Origin: Papiliotrema nemorosa
Taxonomy: Eukaryota > Basidiomycota > Tremellomycetes > Tremellales > Rhynchogastremaceae
Direction of reading: 5' to 3'
DNA length: 64,000 bases
Assembly: GCA_032158125.1 (NCBI GenBank)
Contig: JASKOT010000033.1
Span: forward strand, 1-64,000
This document shows, piece after piece, positions 10,372 through 19,615 of the stretch. Every line of letters starts with the position of its first letter. The stretch's first letter is position 1. The notes under the pieces were generated by a model that made no database searches, was not told where the DNA came from, and saw nothing but the letters and a program-made list of their open reading frames with translations. Made by a program: the position numbers and the translations under genes.

Positions 10372-12853
10372 ATGAGCGGTGAAGATCCTGCTGGACCATC
10401 GGTCCAGCGAAGATCGGTAGAAGACGTGGAAGAGGGTGTACCGCCTGTCGCAGCTACCGAAGAGGGAGCTCCCAAGGGAAGGATAAAAGGCAGAGGTCTG
10501 ACAGAAGGCGACGAGGGTGAGTGTGGGGATTGAACCTGGCTGACCGTTAGACGTGGATGCTTTACCGAAGAATAACGTACCGCTTGTGATGAGTGCCATC
10601 GGTCTTGTTCTGTTCCTCTCGGCGCTTGATATATCGGTCAGCGACCTCTATCAGACATGATCATTGGCTAATGCTGCAGATCGTATCAACAGCATTACCG
10701 ACAATAGCGGAGGACCTTCATGCGAGCCCATCAGAAACCTCTTGGGTCGGTACGGCATATTTGCTAGGGAGCACAGTCATGACCCCTCTCAATGGCCGTT
10801 TGAGCGATATTGTAGGCAGGAAACCACTCTTGTATTCCGCGATACTGGTCTTCACTGTCTTTTCCGCGATTTGTGGAGCGGCGAAGAACCCAACATGGTT
10901 AATCACCTCTTCATAGCCCTCCATTAATCGCACTCATAACAGGCTCATCATCGCGCGGGCATTTCAAGGACTCGGCGGTGGAAGTATCATTGCTCTTGTG
11001 TACGTCACTCTCTTTGGTTTGCACGATGAGGCTGATGTGCAGGAATATGCTAGTCGGTATGTATGGATTTCGACACCTTGACCGTAGTTGACAGGCACAG
11101 CGGATGTTGTACCTCTACAAGATCGAGGAAAGTATCAAGGTTATATTGGAGCAACATGGGGTCTGAGTAGCGCGTTGGGTCCGACATTGGGAGGACTCTT
11201 GACCGAGAAAGCGACGTGGCGATGGACATTTTGTGAGTATCGGCATTCATCTCCCTCCAGCTCGCATCCCTCACTTGGACAACCCTTTCTGACTCTTCCC
11301 ACCTGGCATCTCAGTTGGGACTGACCATCGTAGTCATCAACCTTCCTACTTGCGCACTGGCTTTCGTGACCTTGATGTTCACCCTGAAACTCAACCCAAC
11401 GAAGAAGCACACCTTCCGAGAGTTCTGCCAGACTTTCGATTTCCTGGGCATGTGAGTATTTCGATACCATCGACGTCGCGGTCATCCCCGACTGGCATCA
11501 CCTACTGATTTTTAGGGGGCTACTCATGGTCGGTGCCGCACTGACGATCGTCGGATTTGCCCACGCTGCAGACTATGGATTTGCTGTTCCGTCATCTTAT
11601 GGTGTCTTCACCGCCGGAGTCGCTTTGCTTGTGCTCGCTATTATCAATTGCCTATATACAAAGCGAACAGCCGTCATTCCAGCGGTAAGTGAAGTGGACA
11701 TCCATCCATCTTGCTGACCTGCTAGCGAATGTTCAAAATCCGGACCACCCTATTCTTCCTCATTGGATCTCTGCTACACGCGTAGGTTCACCCTGACTTT
11801 TGCAGGATTGGTGCTTATGCTGCAGATTCGTGTTCATACCCAGCAACTATCTCTTACCCCAACTATTTCAAGGAGTTCGAGGTGCCTCGCCGTTGGATGC
11901 AGGAGTGGAACTCCTACCCTATTCAATCATGGTATCTCTCGGCACTGTCATAGGTGACTTACTTCAAGCTCAACATTCGCGCATGAAGGCTGATCATACA
12001 GCTGGGATGATCAACTCTTACCTACGTATCATTCGCCCCGTCGTATGGGCTGGCTACGCTGGGAGCGCCCTTTGTTTCGGACTCTTCTACGGACTGTATC
12101 GATACCCTTACACTGTAGCATTACAAAGCGGTCTTCTCGTTCTCGCCGGTCTGACCGTTGGATTCTCTCTCAGTACACCGCTGCTGATCGTTCAAGCGGC
12201 AATGCCTCTCAAGGAGATGGCTGCAGCGACCAGCGCGTGGCAGCTGACCAGAAGCCTGGGAGGAGGGATAGGTCAGCATGATCTCGATCGCATTTACTGT
12301 GCACCGCTTACGTCTTAGGTCTGGCCGTCTTCACAGCTATCCTCAACACGCAGCTGCGGAGTCGATTCGTCAAGATTCAAGGGTACGGCACCGCGTTCCA
12401 AGTACCAGATTCGATCGAGGGTTACAAGGCCTTGCAAGCTTTGACAGATCAAAAGATGAAAGACGAGGTTTTGCTCGCTTTCTCTGATTCCTTGGGAGTC
12501 TGCTGGATTGTAGGATGCGGAATGTTCGCCTTTGCTCTGCTCGTAAGTCGTGTACCTCTGTCGACGATAGTCAGCTGACCGTCGAGTTGACATTATGGAC
12601 CAAGGCGTATTCACTCAACCGAGGTCCGGGTCGAGCTCAAGCAGAGACGACTGATGCCCAGCCCGATATAGAGTCTGGACAGAAGCAAGAGGAGTCAAGC
12701 GGGGAAACACCGCTGTCGCATTCGCCAGACGGAGAAGAGACGCAAATCAGGGGAAGGGGAGGAGAGACGCCGTTCAGCGAAAAGACGATAGTCGATGCCG
12801 ATAGTCGGGATCCGTCACAAGAACGAAAGGTTCCTGGTGCTACTGGCGTATAG
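10372..12853 (+). CDS. MFS transporter, DHA2-like (drug:H+ antiporter, 14-TM type)
   Basis: Integral plasma-membrane or vacuolar permease that probably exports small molecules using the proton gradient. The start is ATG 10372 (MSGEDPAGPSVQ). A hydrophilic N-terminal tail of about 55 residues is followed by TM1 (VPLVMSAIGLVLFLSALDIS), then IVSTALPTIAEDL and SETSWVGTAYLL, typical of DHA2 members. Motif A is present as GRLSDIVGRKPLL in the first cytosolic loop, and the next helix has ARAFQGLGGGS. About nine introns of 40-60 nt are present, and the C-terminus is a long hydrophilic acidic tail (PDIESGQKQEESSGE) to TAG 12853. The substrate cannot be told from sequence; multidrug, siderophore and basic-amino-acid carriers share this fold. 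Confidence 0.85.
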
Positions 12854-13040
12854 GCGGCGATCCGCTAAACTCATCTCACGCCCAATGTATGCATAGGTTC
12901 GCTATCTAAATACATTTCATGTGCAGATACCACCTGCGGTCTACATTCACACGGTCTCCCGATTCCTCGCTCCGTGGTCCTGACCGAATCATAATTGTGA
13001 ATGCTCAGTACTGTACACCGCTCTCGTCCACCCGGCTGTA

Positions 13041-13604
13041 TCATCCCCCGAGGACATTGCGGACCGGGACGCCATTTGCATCCACGAAGCATTCGTCATC
13101 ATCCGCGACGACTGTTGGCGATTCCACATTCGTAGCCGAGCCAAATGTGCAGGTGCTGGTCTTGGGTCGCCGCAAGACAAGCTGGGGGTAGTGGTACTCA
13201 TCGTCATTGTGGCCCATTTTCGCTTCGAATTCCCTTTCAAGCTCGTCCGCGATCCGAAAATATACCTGACCCCGATTGTACTGTCTCAGTTCCTCTTGGT
13301 CGATATCCCTGTCCTCGCTCCTGCTTCGGGTCCGACCCCGTGTTCCCATGACCTCTGTAGGGAACTTGCTCGCTGTCATCAGAAGTAATTGACATATTGC
13401 TCGAGGTTTTTGAATCTTGTCCAATTCTTCTCTCAAGTAAGACTCCAACTTTTCCGATGTGGGCTGAGCTAACGAAGCTTCGACAATTCTACGAGCTATG
13501 AAGATCGGGTCCTCGGACGGAATGTCGGTCTTGTTTTGAGTAGAAGATGATGATCCCCTCATTAACGCCAGGGTGGAATCTACAAGGGTACGGAGCGTGC
13601 TCAT
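13041..13604 (-). CDS. small protein of unknown function, tandem family member 1
   Basis: Single open frame of about 188 residues from ATG 13604 (MSTLRTLVDSTLALMRG) to TAA 13041. Not recognised. It has a short Ser/Thr-rich N-terminus, predicted helices (IARRIVEASLAQ, SEKLESYLREELDKI), a basic stretch TRGRTRSRSEDRD, another helix (GQVYFRIADELEREFEAK) and an acidic C-terminus with DDDECFVDANGVP. Layout and spaced residues resemble the next gene (13980-14492), pointing to duplication. No signal peptide or membrane segment. An upstream exon is possible because the frame is open before the chosen ATG. Confidence 0.6.
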   Translation of the reverse strand: MSTLRTLVDSTLALMRGSSSSTQNKTDIPSEDPIFIARRIVEASLAQPTSEKLESYLREELDKIQKPRAICQLLLMTASKFPTEVMGTRGRTRSRSEDRDIDQEELRQYNRGQVYFRIADELEREFEAKMGHNDDEYHYPQLVLRRPKTSTCTFGSATNVESPTVVADDDECFVDANGVPVRNVLGG

Positions 13605-13979
13605 CTTTTGGCAGACTTCGCGGTGAGTGTCCAAGAAAGATGATAGTGCAGGCTGCTAAGATGGCTATACTCAAATACCATGTTCGAAGCATCATTCAGA
13701 GACTTCGTATCATACGATCCTTTGATTTCCTTCTGAGAAGTTTCGAATCTGCCACTCGTGTGAGGCTCACGCCAATTGCCCGTGATCATCGGGGCTGTCA
13801 ATTTCGGCTCTGACTGGATTTGCTCTGCAGTTCATTGTCATACCGTACGAGTTTTGTGAGAACCCTTTAAAATAATTGCGAGTGAGAAGACTCCTCGAGG
13901 AAGAAGCTATCCCACTACATGACAGGCTTACTACTTCGCAGAATCTGCCATATGATCTCCGCTCAAAGTCCGTTCACTC

Positions 13980-14492
13980 CTACCACGTAGAATCTGGGAC
14001 CCCCTCGTAGAGATCGAAACCCTCGTTATCGTCCTCGTCATCGATGCGGCCACCTCGGTCTGTCGCTGGGATGCTCTCACCCTCTTCAGGTGCCAGAGTC
14101 GACAACCACCTGCCCTTCGCGAGGCAATGATACACCTCCATGTAGATCCCAGCTCGCTCATCATGATAGTCATGCTTCCTCGTCCTTCCGACATCTTCTG
14201 CCAGCGTGGATCTTCGTCCTCGGGATGTCTGCTCCGGATCCTCATAGAGCTTTCTGGATCGTTCCGCAACTTCCTCAAAACATTTCGCCACCTCGAGACA
14301 GGGCTCCGAATAGGAGCTCAGCTGAATCAGCGAGGTTCTCAGCTCAGACGGCTCGATGTCGGCTCTGATCTTGTCAAGGATTCCTTGAGCGATTTCTTTG
14401 GGCGTCTTTGATGCTATAGGAGCTTGGCTGGGTGTAGAAGAGCTGGGTCGAGTCCCAGTCAGACTGGCAATGATAGACCCGATGGACTTCAT
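13980..14492 (-). CDS. small protein of unknown function, tandem family member 2
   Basis: About 170 residues from ATG 14492 (MKSIGSIIASLTGTRP) to the stop at 13980. Not recognised. Order of elements as in member 1: Ser/Pro/Thr-rich start, helix (PKEIAQGILDKIRADI), helix (PSELRTSLIQL), helix ending in CFEEVAERSRKLYEDP, a basic RGRRSTLAEDVGR stretch, a helix with GIYMEVYHCLAKG, and an acidic tail DDEDDNEGFDLYEGVP. The shared order of RGR-type stretch, aromatic helix and acidic tail with GVP suggests common descent with 13041-13604. An alternative start upstream would need GTG or another exon. Confidence 0.6.
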   Translation of the reverse strand: MKSIGSIIASLTGTRPSSSTPSQAPIASKTPKEIAQGILDKIRADIEPSELRTSLIQLSSYSEPCLEVAKCFEEVAERSRKLYEDPEQTSRGRRSTLAEDVGRTRKHDYHDERAGIYMEVYHCLAKGRWLSTLAPEEGESIPATDRGGRIDDEDDNEGFDLYEGVPDSTW

Positions 14493-14769
14493 CCTTCTGC
14501 GACGAAAAGACAGCACAGCAAGAGGATACAGGCCAATGTCAATTTTGCAATGCTACAGTAGCGAGCAGAGTCGCCCGAAACATTTACTGTATCCTTTCAT
14601 GCAGTCTTGTGGACTGGTTTTGTGTTTCACCACGAGATGCGATAACAGAACAGAGATTCAAAGCTTTACGATCAAACCGAGTTGGTCGTACGAATACCAC
14701 ATCAAATCTCATCGATACTACTCTCTCAGTAGGCTAGACGTATGGTCACCACAGCACGCTCGCTAAGCC

Positions 14770-15189
14770 TTATTCGCGCTTATCAGACACTCCCTGCGTC
14801 TTCACCATGGCGGACGCTCGACCATCGTCTCCGACGTAATTTCCAGTCATGACCACGCCGTCCCAATCAAAGTCTGCCAGATTGTTGCTGGTATTTGCCA
14901 TGTGATCGCTGAGCTGATCACAGATTGCAGAACATTCGGCCACCTCACAGGCATTTCCTGGCTGCGCGGGGAGAAGATCCCTGGCGATTTCCTCGTACTT
15001 TTCATAGCAATCGTTGAGCATGGAAGGGACTTCGTCCATCTTTGAGTCCAGGGTCTGTTGGTGGTTTTGAAGATAGTCTCGCAGCGCCTTCTTGGTCGAA
15101 TTCTTCGTTACCTGGTCAACGGACAGGCAGTCAAGAGAACAGACGGGGTGAGTACCACTGTGGCAGGTAACATTGGAAGTCGAAGCCAT
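14770..15189 (-). CDS. small Cys-containing protein of unknown function, tandem family member 3 (weaker)
   Basis: About 139 residues from ATG 15189 (MASTSNVTCHSG) to stop 14770. It is mostly helical (TKKALRDYLQNHQQTLDSK, YEKYEEIARDLL) with seven or so cysteines, one cluster near the N-terminus (CHSGTHPVCSLDC) and one in the middle (ACEVAECSAICDQL), and an acidic FDWDGVV segment near the end. Its position, size and orientation match the two genes before it, but direct sequence similarity is weak. A TATATA element lies about 55 bases upstream of its start. Confidence 0.5.
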   Translation of the reverse strand: MASTSNVTCHSGTHPVCSLDCLSVDQVTKNSTKKALRDYLQNHQQTLDSKMDEVPSMLNDCYEKYEEIARDLLPAQPGNACEVAECSAICDQLSDHMANTSNNLADFDWDGVVMTGNYVGDDGRASAMVKTQGVSDKRE

Positions 15190-15903
15190 GGTGGTCTGAG
15201 CCGGTTGGTGATAGAGGTCACTGCTATCGTTGTTCGTCGACCCATATATAGGGACATTTCCATGCTGCGGGGCTGCCTATGAAGCCCCGACCAACCTCTT
15301 GCGGCATGATTCATCAAAGGGAGATCGACATTGCGAGATTCGCCTGCCGCAGGACAGTCAATACACGTCGCAACTGGTCTCAGGGTCAATGGCAAAGGTG
15401 CGAGCAGAAACTGGCGCTTCATGCATTATTAGGGGGTCATGGTAGTTTGACAAGGCGAATCTGCCTCGATGGTCTTGCATGCATGACCTGCCGTAATGAG
15501 CGGTTGGAACCTGATATCTGGAATCAAATGGATACGTCATGCGCGTGTTTCAGGAACGAGAAGAAGCAAGACAACTTTAAATCTCCAGGTGTTTCTGCGG
15601 CATGCCGGCGGCATCGATTTTTCAAACAAAAGGGTTCAGAGGTGCTCGGTTGGGAGGTCCACACTGCGCCTGCAGGGCAGGAGCTCGACTTGAAAAATTA
15701 TCGCAAGGGTGCCCGTATGAACAGTGTAAGCATATGGAATCAAGCGGTATGACGACGCCACTGAGGTCTACTGCGGGTTGGGTTTGCTGGAGTCATTAGT
15801 GGAAAATATCATTAAGCAGACTATACGTTCACCTCTTGTCTCCTTGTCTTCTTTAGCCATCCTCGATCAAACAGAGTAGATAGAATCTGGTCGACTCATC
15901 AGA
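15190..15903. promoter_or_regulatory. divergent region between small gene and aquaporin
   Basis: About 710 bases. ATATATA at 15244-15250 is a good TATA candidate for the minus-strand gene. Several open frames of 60-157 codons on the plus strand overlap one another here, none with family features, an acceptable start context or splice-supported continuation. I see no other gene. Confidence 0.45.
15244..15250 (-). promoter_or_regulatory. TATA-box candidate
   Basis: ATATATA flanked by G/C-rich sequence, 55 bases upstream of the ATG at 15189 on the minus strand. Position and sharp A/T contrast with its surroundings support a core promoter element. Confidence 0.4.
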
Positions 15904-17287
15904 ATGAGCGCCAAACCTCGTCGACCCGCTCTCAAGACGAGGCATACAGTGTTCGACACGAAAGCCTTGGAATTCCCTACTCTGACTTTTAAAGGGTTCT
16001 TTGAGGATTTGGAGAAGGATACAATCGCCGCTGTCGGCGAGTTGATAGGGACGACGATGTTTCTTCTCATTGCCCTTGGTGTGAGTACCTTTATGACCAC
16101 ACTTTCAGCATGTTGACACTGGTGTAGGCTCGACAAGCAGTCACCAACGTGATGGGGAATTATGGGCAACAGGATTCATCGACCCCGCCTACCGTGTCCG
16201 ATCAACTCATCGTGAGTCAACCATAAACCCGCCTCGTAGATCGAGCTGATACCCACAGACCAATTTCTATGTCTGTGAGTAGTGGACCCTCTAAAAGCCA
16301 GACAGACAGGATAGCGCTAACCTCTTCAGGCGCCGCCTTTGGTCTTTCATTGTGAGTTCATGCTGATACCTCATCGATCCGCCGCTCATTTTAGATATGC
16401 CTGTACGACCACCCTCTATCGTTTCACAGGAGCCGTCTACAACCCGAGTATAACCCTTGCACTCCTGTGCGCAGGTAGCATAAAGCCCCTCCGCTTCGTT
16501 TGTGAGTTTCAACGTCATTCAGAGTCTTTATTGGAGTTTGCTGATATCGCAGTAATGTCCACTGCTCAAATGTTGGGCGGGATTGCAGCAAATGCCATTT
16601 TGCTCGCTCTGACAACGGGCGAAATGCAAGTCGACTTGACCTTGGGCTCGGGAATATCCAAGACTCAGGGTCTCTTCATCGAGATGTTCACAACAGCCGT
16701 TCTGGCAATGAATGTCCTCATGCTAGCAGCCGGTGCGTCGAAAAGTTCACCATGTGGTGGACAAGCTGACGGGCAGAGAAACATTTACTCACCCCTCACG
16801 CCCCATTGGGATTCTCCTTCACCCTGTTTGCCGTCATGCTCTACTCTATTGCATACACAGGAGCCGGCATCAAGTGAGTCCTTTCTGAGCCTTCTGAGTA
16901 CACTTGCCGACTTCAGTCCCGCTCGAGCTTTCGGTACATCTTGCATCGCAGGATTCCAAACGTATCACTGGATATACTGTGAGTGTATGACGCTCGGCTT
17001 GAGAACCAGAGCTCACGACAAGGGGTTGGACCCACACTTGGCTCTCTGCTAGCGGTCTTTGTAGGTGCTCTCTTGGTGACGATTTCTGATAGACAGTTCT
17101 ACGTACTGCTGAAAGCCATCCGATATTGGTGAGATACTTCCTATCCCCACGAGAAATGATACTGACCGCTCGTAGGGAAATTTCTCAAGGTCAAGATGCG
17201 ACCGCTCCACTTCAAGGCGATAACGGTCCACAAGCTTCTCCCGACGAGGAACAGGGACTCGAGCGTCTTGCAGAGCGACAGGCATAG
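15904..17287 (+). CDS. aquaporin / MIP-family channel
   Basis: Membrane channel for water or small neutral solutes. ATG 15904 (MSAKPRRPALKTRH) to TAG 17287, with nine or so short introns. The protein has a hydrophilic N-terminal tail, TM1 (AAVGELIGTTMFLLIALG), the first pore loop with RFTGAVYNPSITLALL, TM helices such as GGIAANAILLALTTG and MFTTAVLAMNVLMLAA, and the second pore loop GINPARAFG, rebuilt across an intron (AA|T). The first NPA motif is NPS, an unusual substitution at the pore. Micro-exons of 16 nt (16259-16274, TNFYV) and 22 nt (16330-16351) lie between TM1 and the first pore loop. A short hydrophilic C-terminus (QGDNGPQASPDEEQG) follows TM6. It has neither the long N-terminal regulatory domain nor other features of Fps1, so an orthodox-type fungal aquaporin is more likely, but selectivity is unknown. 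Confidence 0.88.
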
Positions 17288-17571
17288 AGCGTCTAGATCG
17301 GGAAGAGCGATTTGGAAGGAGAAAGAAATCAAGCAGCCAGACTGTATCGATAGTGACTTCATGACGCGACGACGGACAATCAGTAGAGATAGATCAGCTA
17401 GAACAATCACGATGGATGAGACACGATCCAATGATGAGTAATGTATACACGGCTACAGTCGAGGCGTATCATGTCGTAAAATCGTCCAGTACAAGTGGGG
17501 CAGTTCAGCCCTGATACTCTGCTCTGTCCTTTCCGACGAGTGTAGTCTCGCCTCAGAGCTGTCAATCCAGA

Positions 17572-18003
17572 TTAGGCCTTATGTGGTCCTCCTGGCCACC
17601 TGTCACCTCCTGCACCTTGGCCTATCCTCCATCCTCCGAATCCAATCACCGTAGCTATGATTGCAAGCATCAAGAATGACGCAAACAAATACGTCCATCG
17701 ATTACGCGGATATGGAACAGTCGATATAAGAGGTTGTCTCTCCGGATCACTCTGGTTATTTGATCCAAGTTGAGGTGTAGTAGGACGCGATCCACTAGAG
17801 AAGATGGGGGAACTGGGGGATCCGAGCGGAAGATGAAAGGTCTTTTTGCGCGTGCTAGGTTCGGAAGGCCAGGGAACAGGTTTGGAAGGTTCTCCTTGGG
17901 TATCTGGAGAGTGAGGGACGGGTCTCGAGCCGGAACTCGAACGGGATCGGTTGTGATGGGCCTTGTCAAAGGAGACGGTAAGGGACGGAGTGGAATCGGG
18001 CAT
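17572..18003 (-). CDS. small single-pass membrane protein, C-terminal TM
   Basis: 143 residues from ATG 18003 (MPDSTPSLTVSFDK) to TAA 17572 without introns. Not recognised. The first 110 residues are Ser/Pro/Arg-rich and disordered-looking. A single hydrophobic helix, YLFASFLMLAIIATVIGFGG, is preceded by Arg-rich PRNRW and followed by about 20 residues ending GGPHKA. This suits a type II or tail-anchored-like protein with the long part in the cytosol. It is divergent from NDK1. Confidence 0.6.
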   Translation of the reverse strand: MPDSTPSLTVSFDKAHHNRSRSSSGSRPVPHSPDTQGEPSKPVPWPSEPSTRKKTFHLPLGSPSSPIFSSGSRPTTPQLGSNNQSDPERQPLISTVPYPRNRWTYLFASFLMLAIIATVIGFGGWRIGQGAGGDRWPGGPHKA

Positions 18004-18429
18004 ATTGAGAAAACAGCAACGACAAGCGGGTATCGCTTGAGTATGTCGAGCGATGTAGGTAGACGACTCTTTCTGCCGTTGAGAGGTTGAGAGGTGCTAC
18101 CACGGTAGAATCAGTGCTGTTGTGGAGACCATTGAACCCGTCGACGATGGTTGGAGCCAGGAAACTGAGAGATGAGATCTCGCGCCAAGAGTCGATCCCA
18201 CAATGGGAGATCTCATCAAAGACCACGTGGACATGGGGGTTCCAACGGAGTCTTGAGTGGCGACACCGGCGTTATGAACACCAGGGAAGAGGGCCTGGAA
18301 GGTAACGCCGCCGTGTGGCACTTTGACCCCTTGTTTCAGCTTTCCACCACCGTCCACCGACTTTTCCAAGCGCGACGAGCTTGACTTTTCTCTTTCAACC
18401 TCTTGAACCCAAGAACAAGTCGATCAAAA
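18004..18429. promoter_or_regulatory. divergent promoter region, small membrane protein / NDK1
   Basis: About 425 bases between two outward-facing starts. A pyrimidine-rich TTTTCTCTTTC tract lies shortly before the NDK1 ATG, typical of highly expressed fungal promoters. No gene seen. Confidence 0.45.
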
Positions 18430-19404
18430 ATGTCCACTACCGAGCAGACCTACATCATGATCAAGTGAGCCCCAACCAGCGTCGAAAAGCCGCGAGCTGA
18501 CTCGACCAGGCCCGACGGTGTCCAACGAGGGTGAGCTTTGCCCTCTGGGCTCATTTTGGCTGTCGAGTGAATACTGACAAGCCAGACTCGTCGGTGAGAT
18601 CATCCTCCGATTCGAGCGACGAGGATTCAAGGTGAGCAGGTTTCCCAGGGATTCGGGAATTTACTAATGTTCAGCTCGCTGCTCTCAAGCTCGCTACTCC
18701 TACTCGAGCACGTTTGCCCTGAAATTACCCATGACTCCACTAACTCCCAGGCTCACCTCGAGGAGCACTACAAGGACCTTGCCGGTAAGGGATTCTTCAA
18801 GGGATTGATCGAGTACAGTGAGTTTTTGCCTCTCATCACCTTCGTACATCACCTTGACCTTCGATCGACAACCCATTCATCTGGCGCCCCGTGTCGTGAT
18901 CTCCGAAGACGAGCTAACGATCAGTGCTGTGAGACATCACGACCGCTCTCTCGAGTTCAGCTCATCATCCAGCTCCGGTCCCGTTGTCTGCATGGTCTGG
19001 GAGGGATTCCAAGCCGTCAAGATCGGCCGAATCCTCCTCGGTGAGACCAACCCCGTTGCCTCGTAAGTATATCACGGGTGAACATTTTGGCTCTGCTGAT
19101 CGACAGGTTGCCCGGAACTATCCGAGGTGACTTCTGCACCCAGACCGGCCGAAACATCTGTAAGTTGACCCGCTTCCAAGCTTGAGACAGTAGCTGACGT
19201 CCAGGCCACGGTTCCGACGCCGTCGAGTCTGTGCGTTCAGGATCAAGTGGGATGTATAGTACAATGCTGATGTCCACAGGCCCAGGCCGAGATCAAGTTG
19301 TGGTTCCCGTAAGCCTACATCATTACCCGACTTGACCATGCTGACGTTTCAGCGAGGGAGTCCAGCAATACAACCTCGACTCGTCCAAGTGGACTTACGA
19401 GTAA
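18430..19404 (+). CDS. YNK1: nucleoside diphosphate kinase
   Basis: Transfers the gamma-phosphate of ATP to NDPs through a phosphohistidine, balancing cellular NTP pools. About 151 residues from ATG 18430 ([12 protein letters not shown]) to TAA 19404, in at least eight exons, two of them only 21 nt (18510-18530, PDGVQRG) and 26 nt (HGSDAVES). Conserved motifs in order: [63 protein letters not shown] and the active-site [14 protein letters not shown], whose His is the phosphorylated residue. The C-terminus SSKWTYE matches the family. The length is standard for a hexameric cytosolic NDK. Confidence 0.95.
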
Positions 19405-19615
19405 ACTCTCGGTCAATCCATATTGCCGAAGATTTAGAGGTACTCATCATGCATTTTGGTCACCTCACTACTGATCTCATTGGCTTATCTGTCCGGAGCC
19501 CATTGAAAACACTCCCTACTGATGATGGGGATGTGCACAGGTATACATTGAATGCCAGATGTGTCAACTCGATTATCGTACAACATTTCATCTCCCAAAT
19601 CGCATTTGCCACTTC

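Noticed and set aside
15279..15752. 157-codon plus-strand open frame upstream of the aquaporin
   Set aside because: Rich in Arg and Cys in an irregular way, no recognisable domain, overlaps other frames and a likely promoter. Not enough to call a gene.
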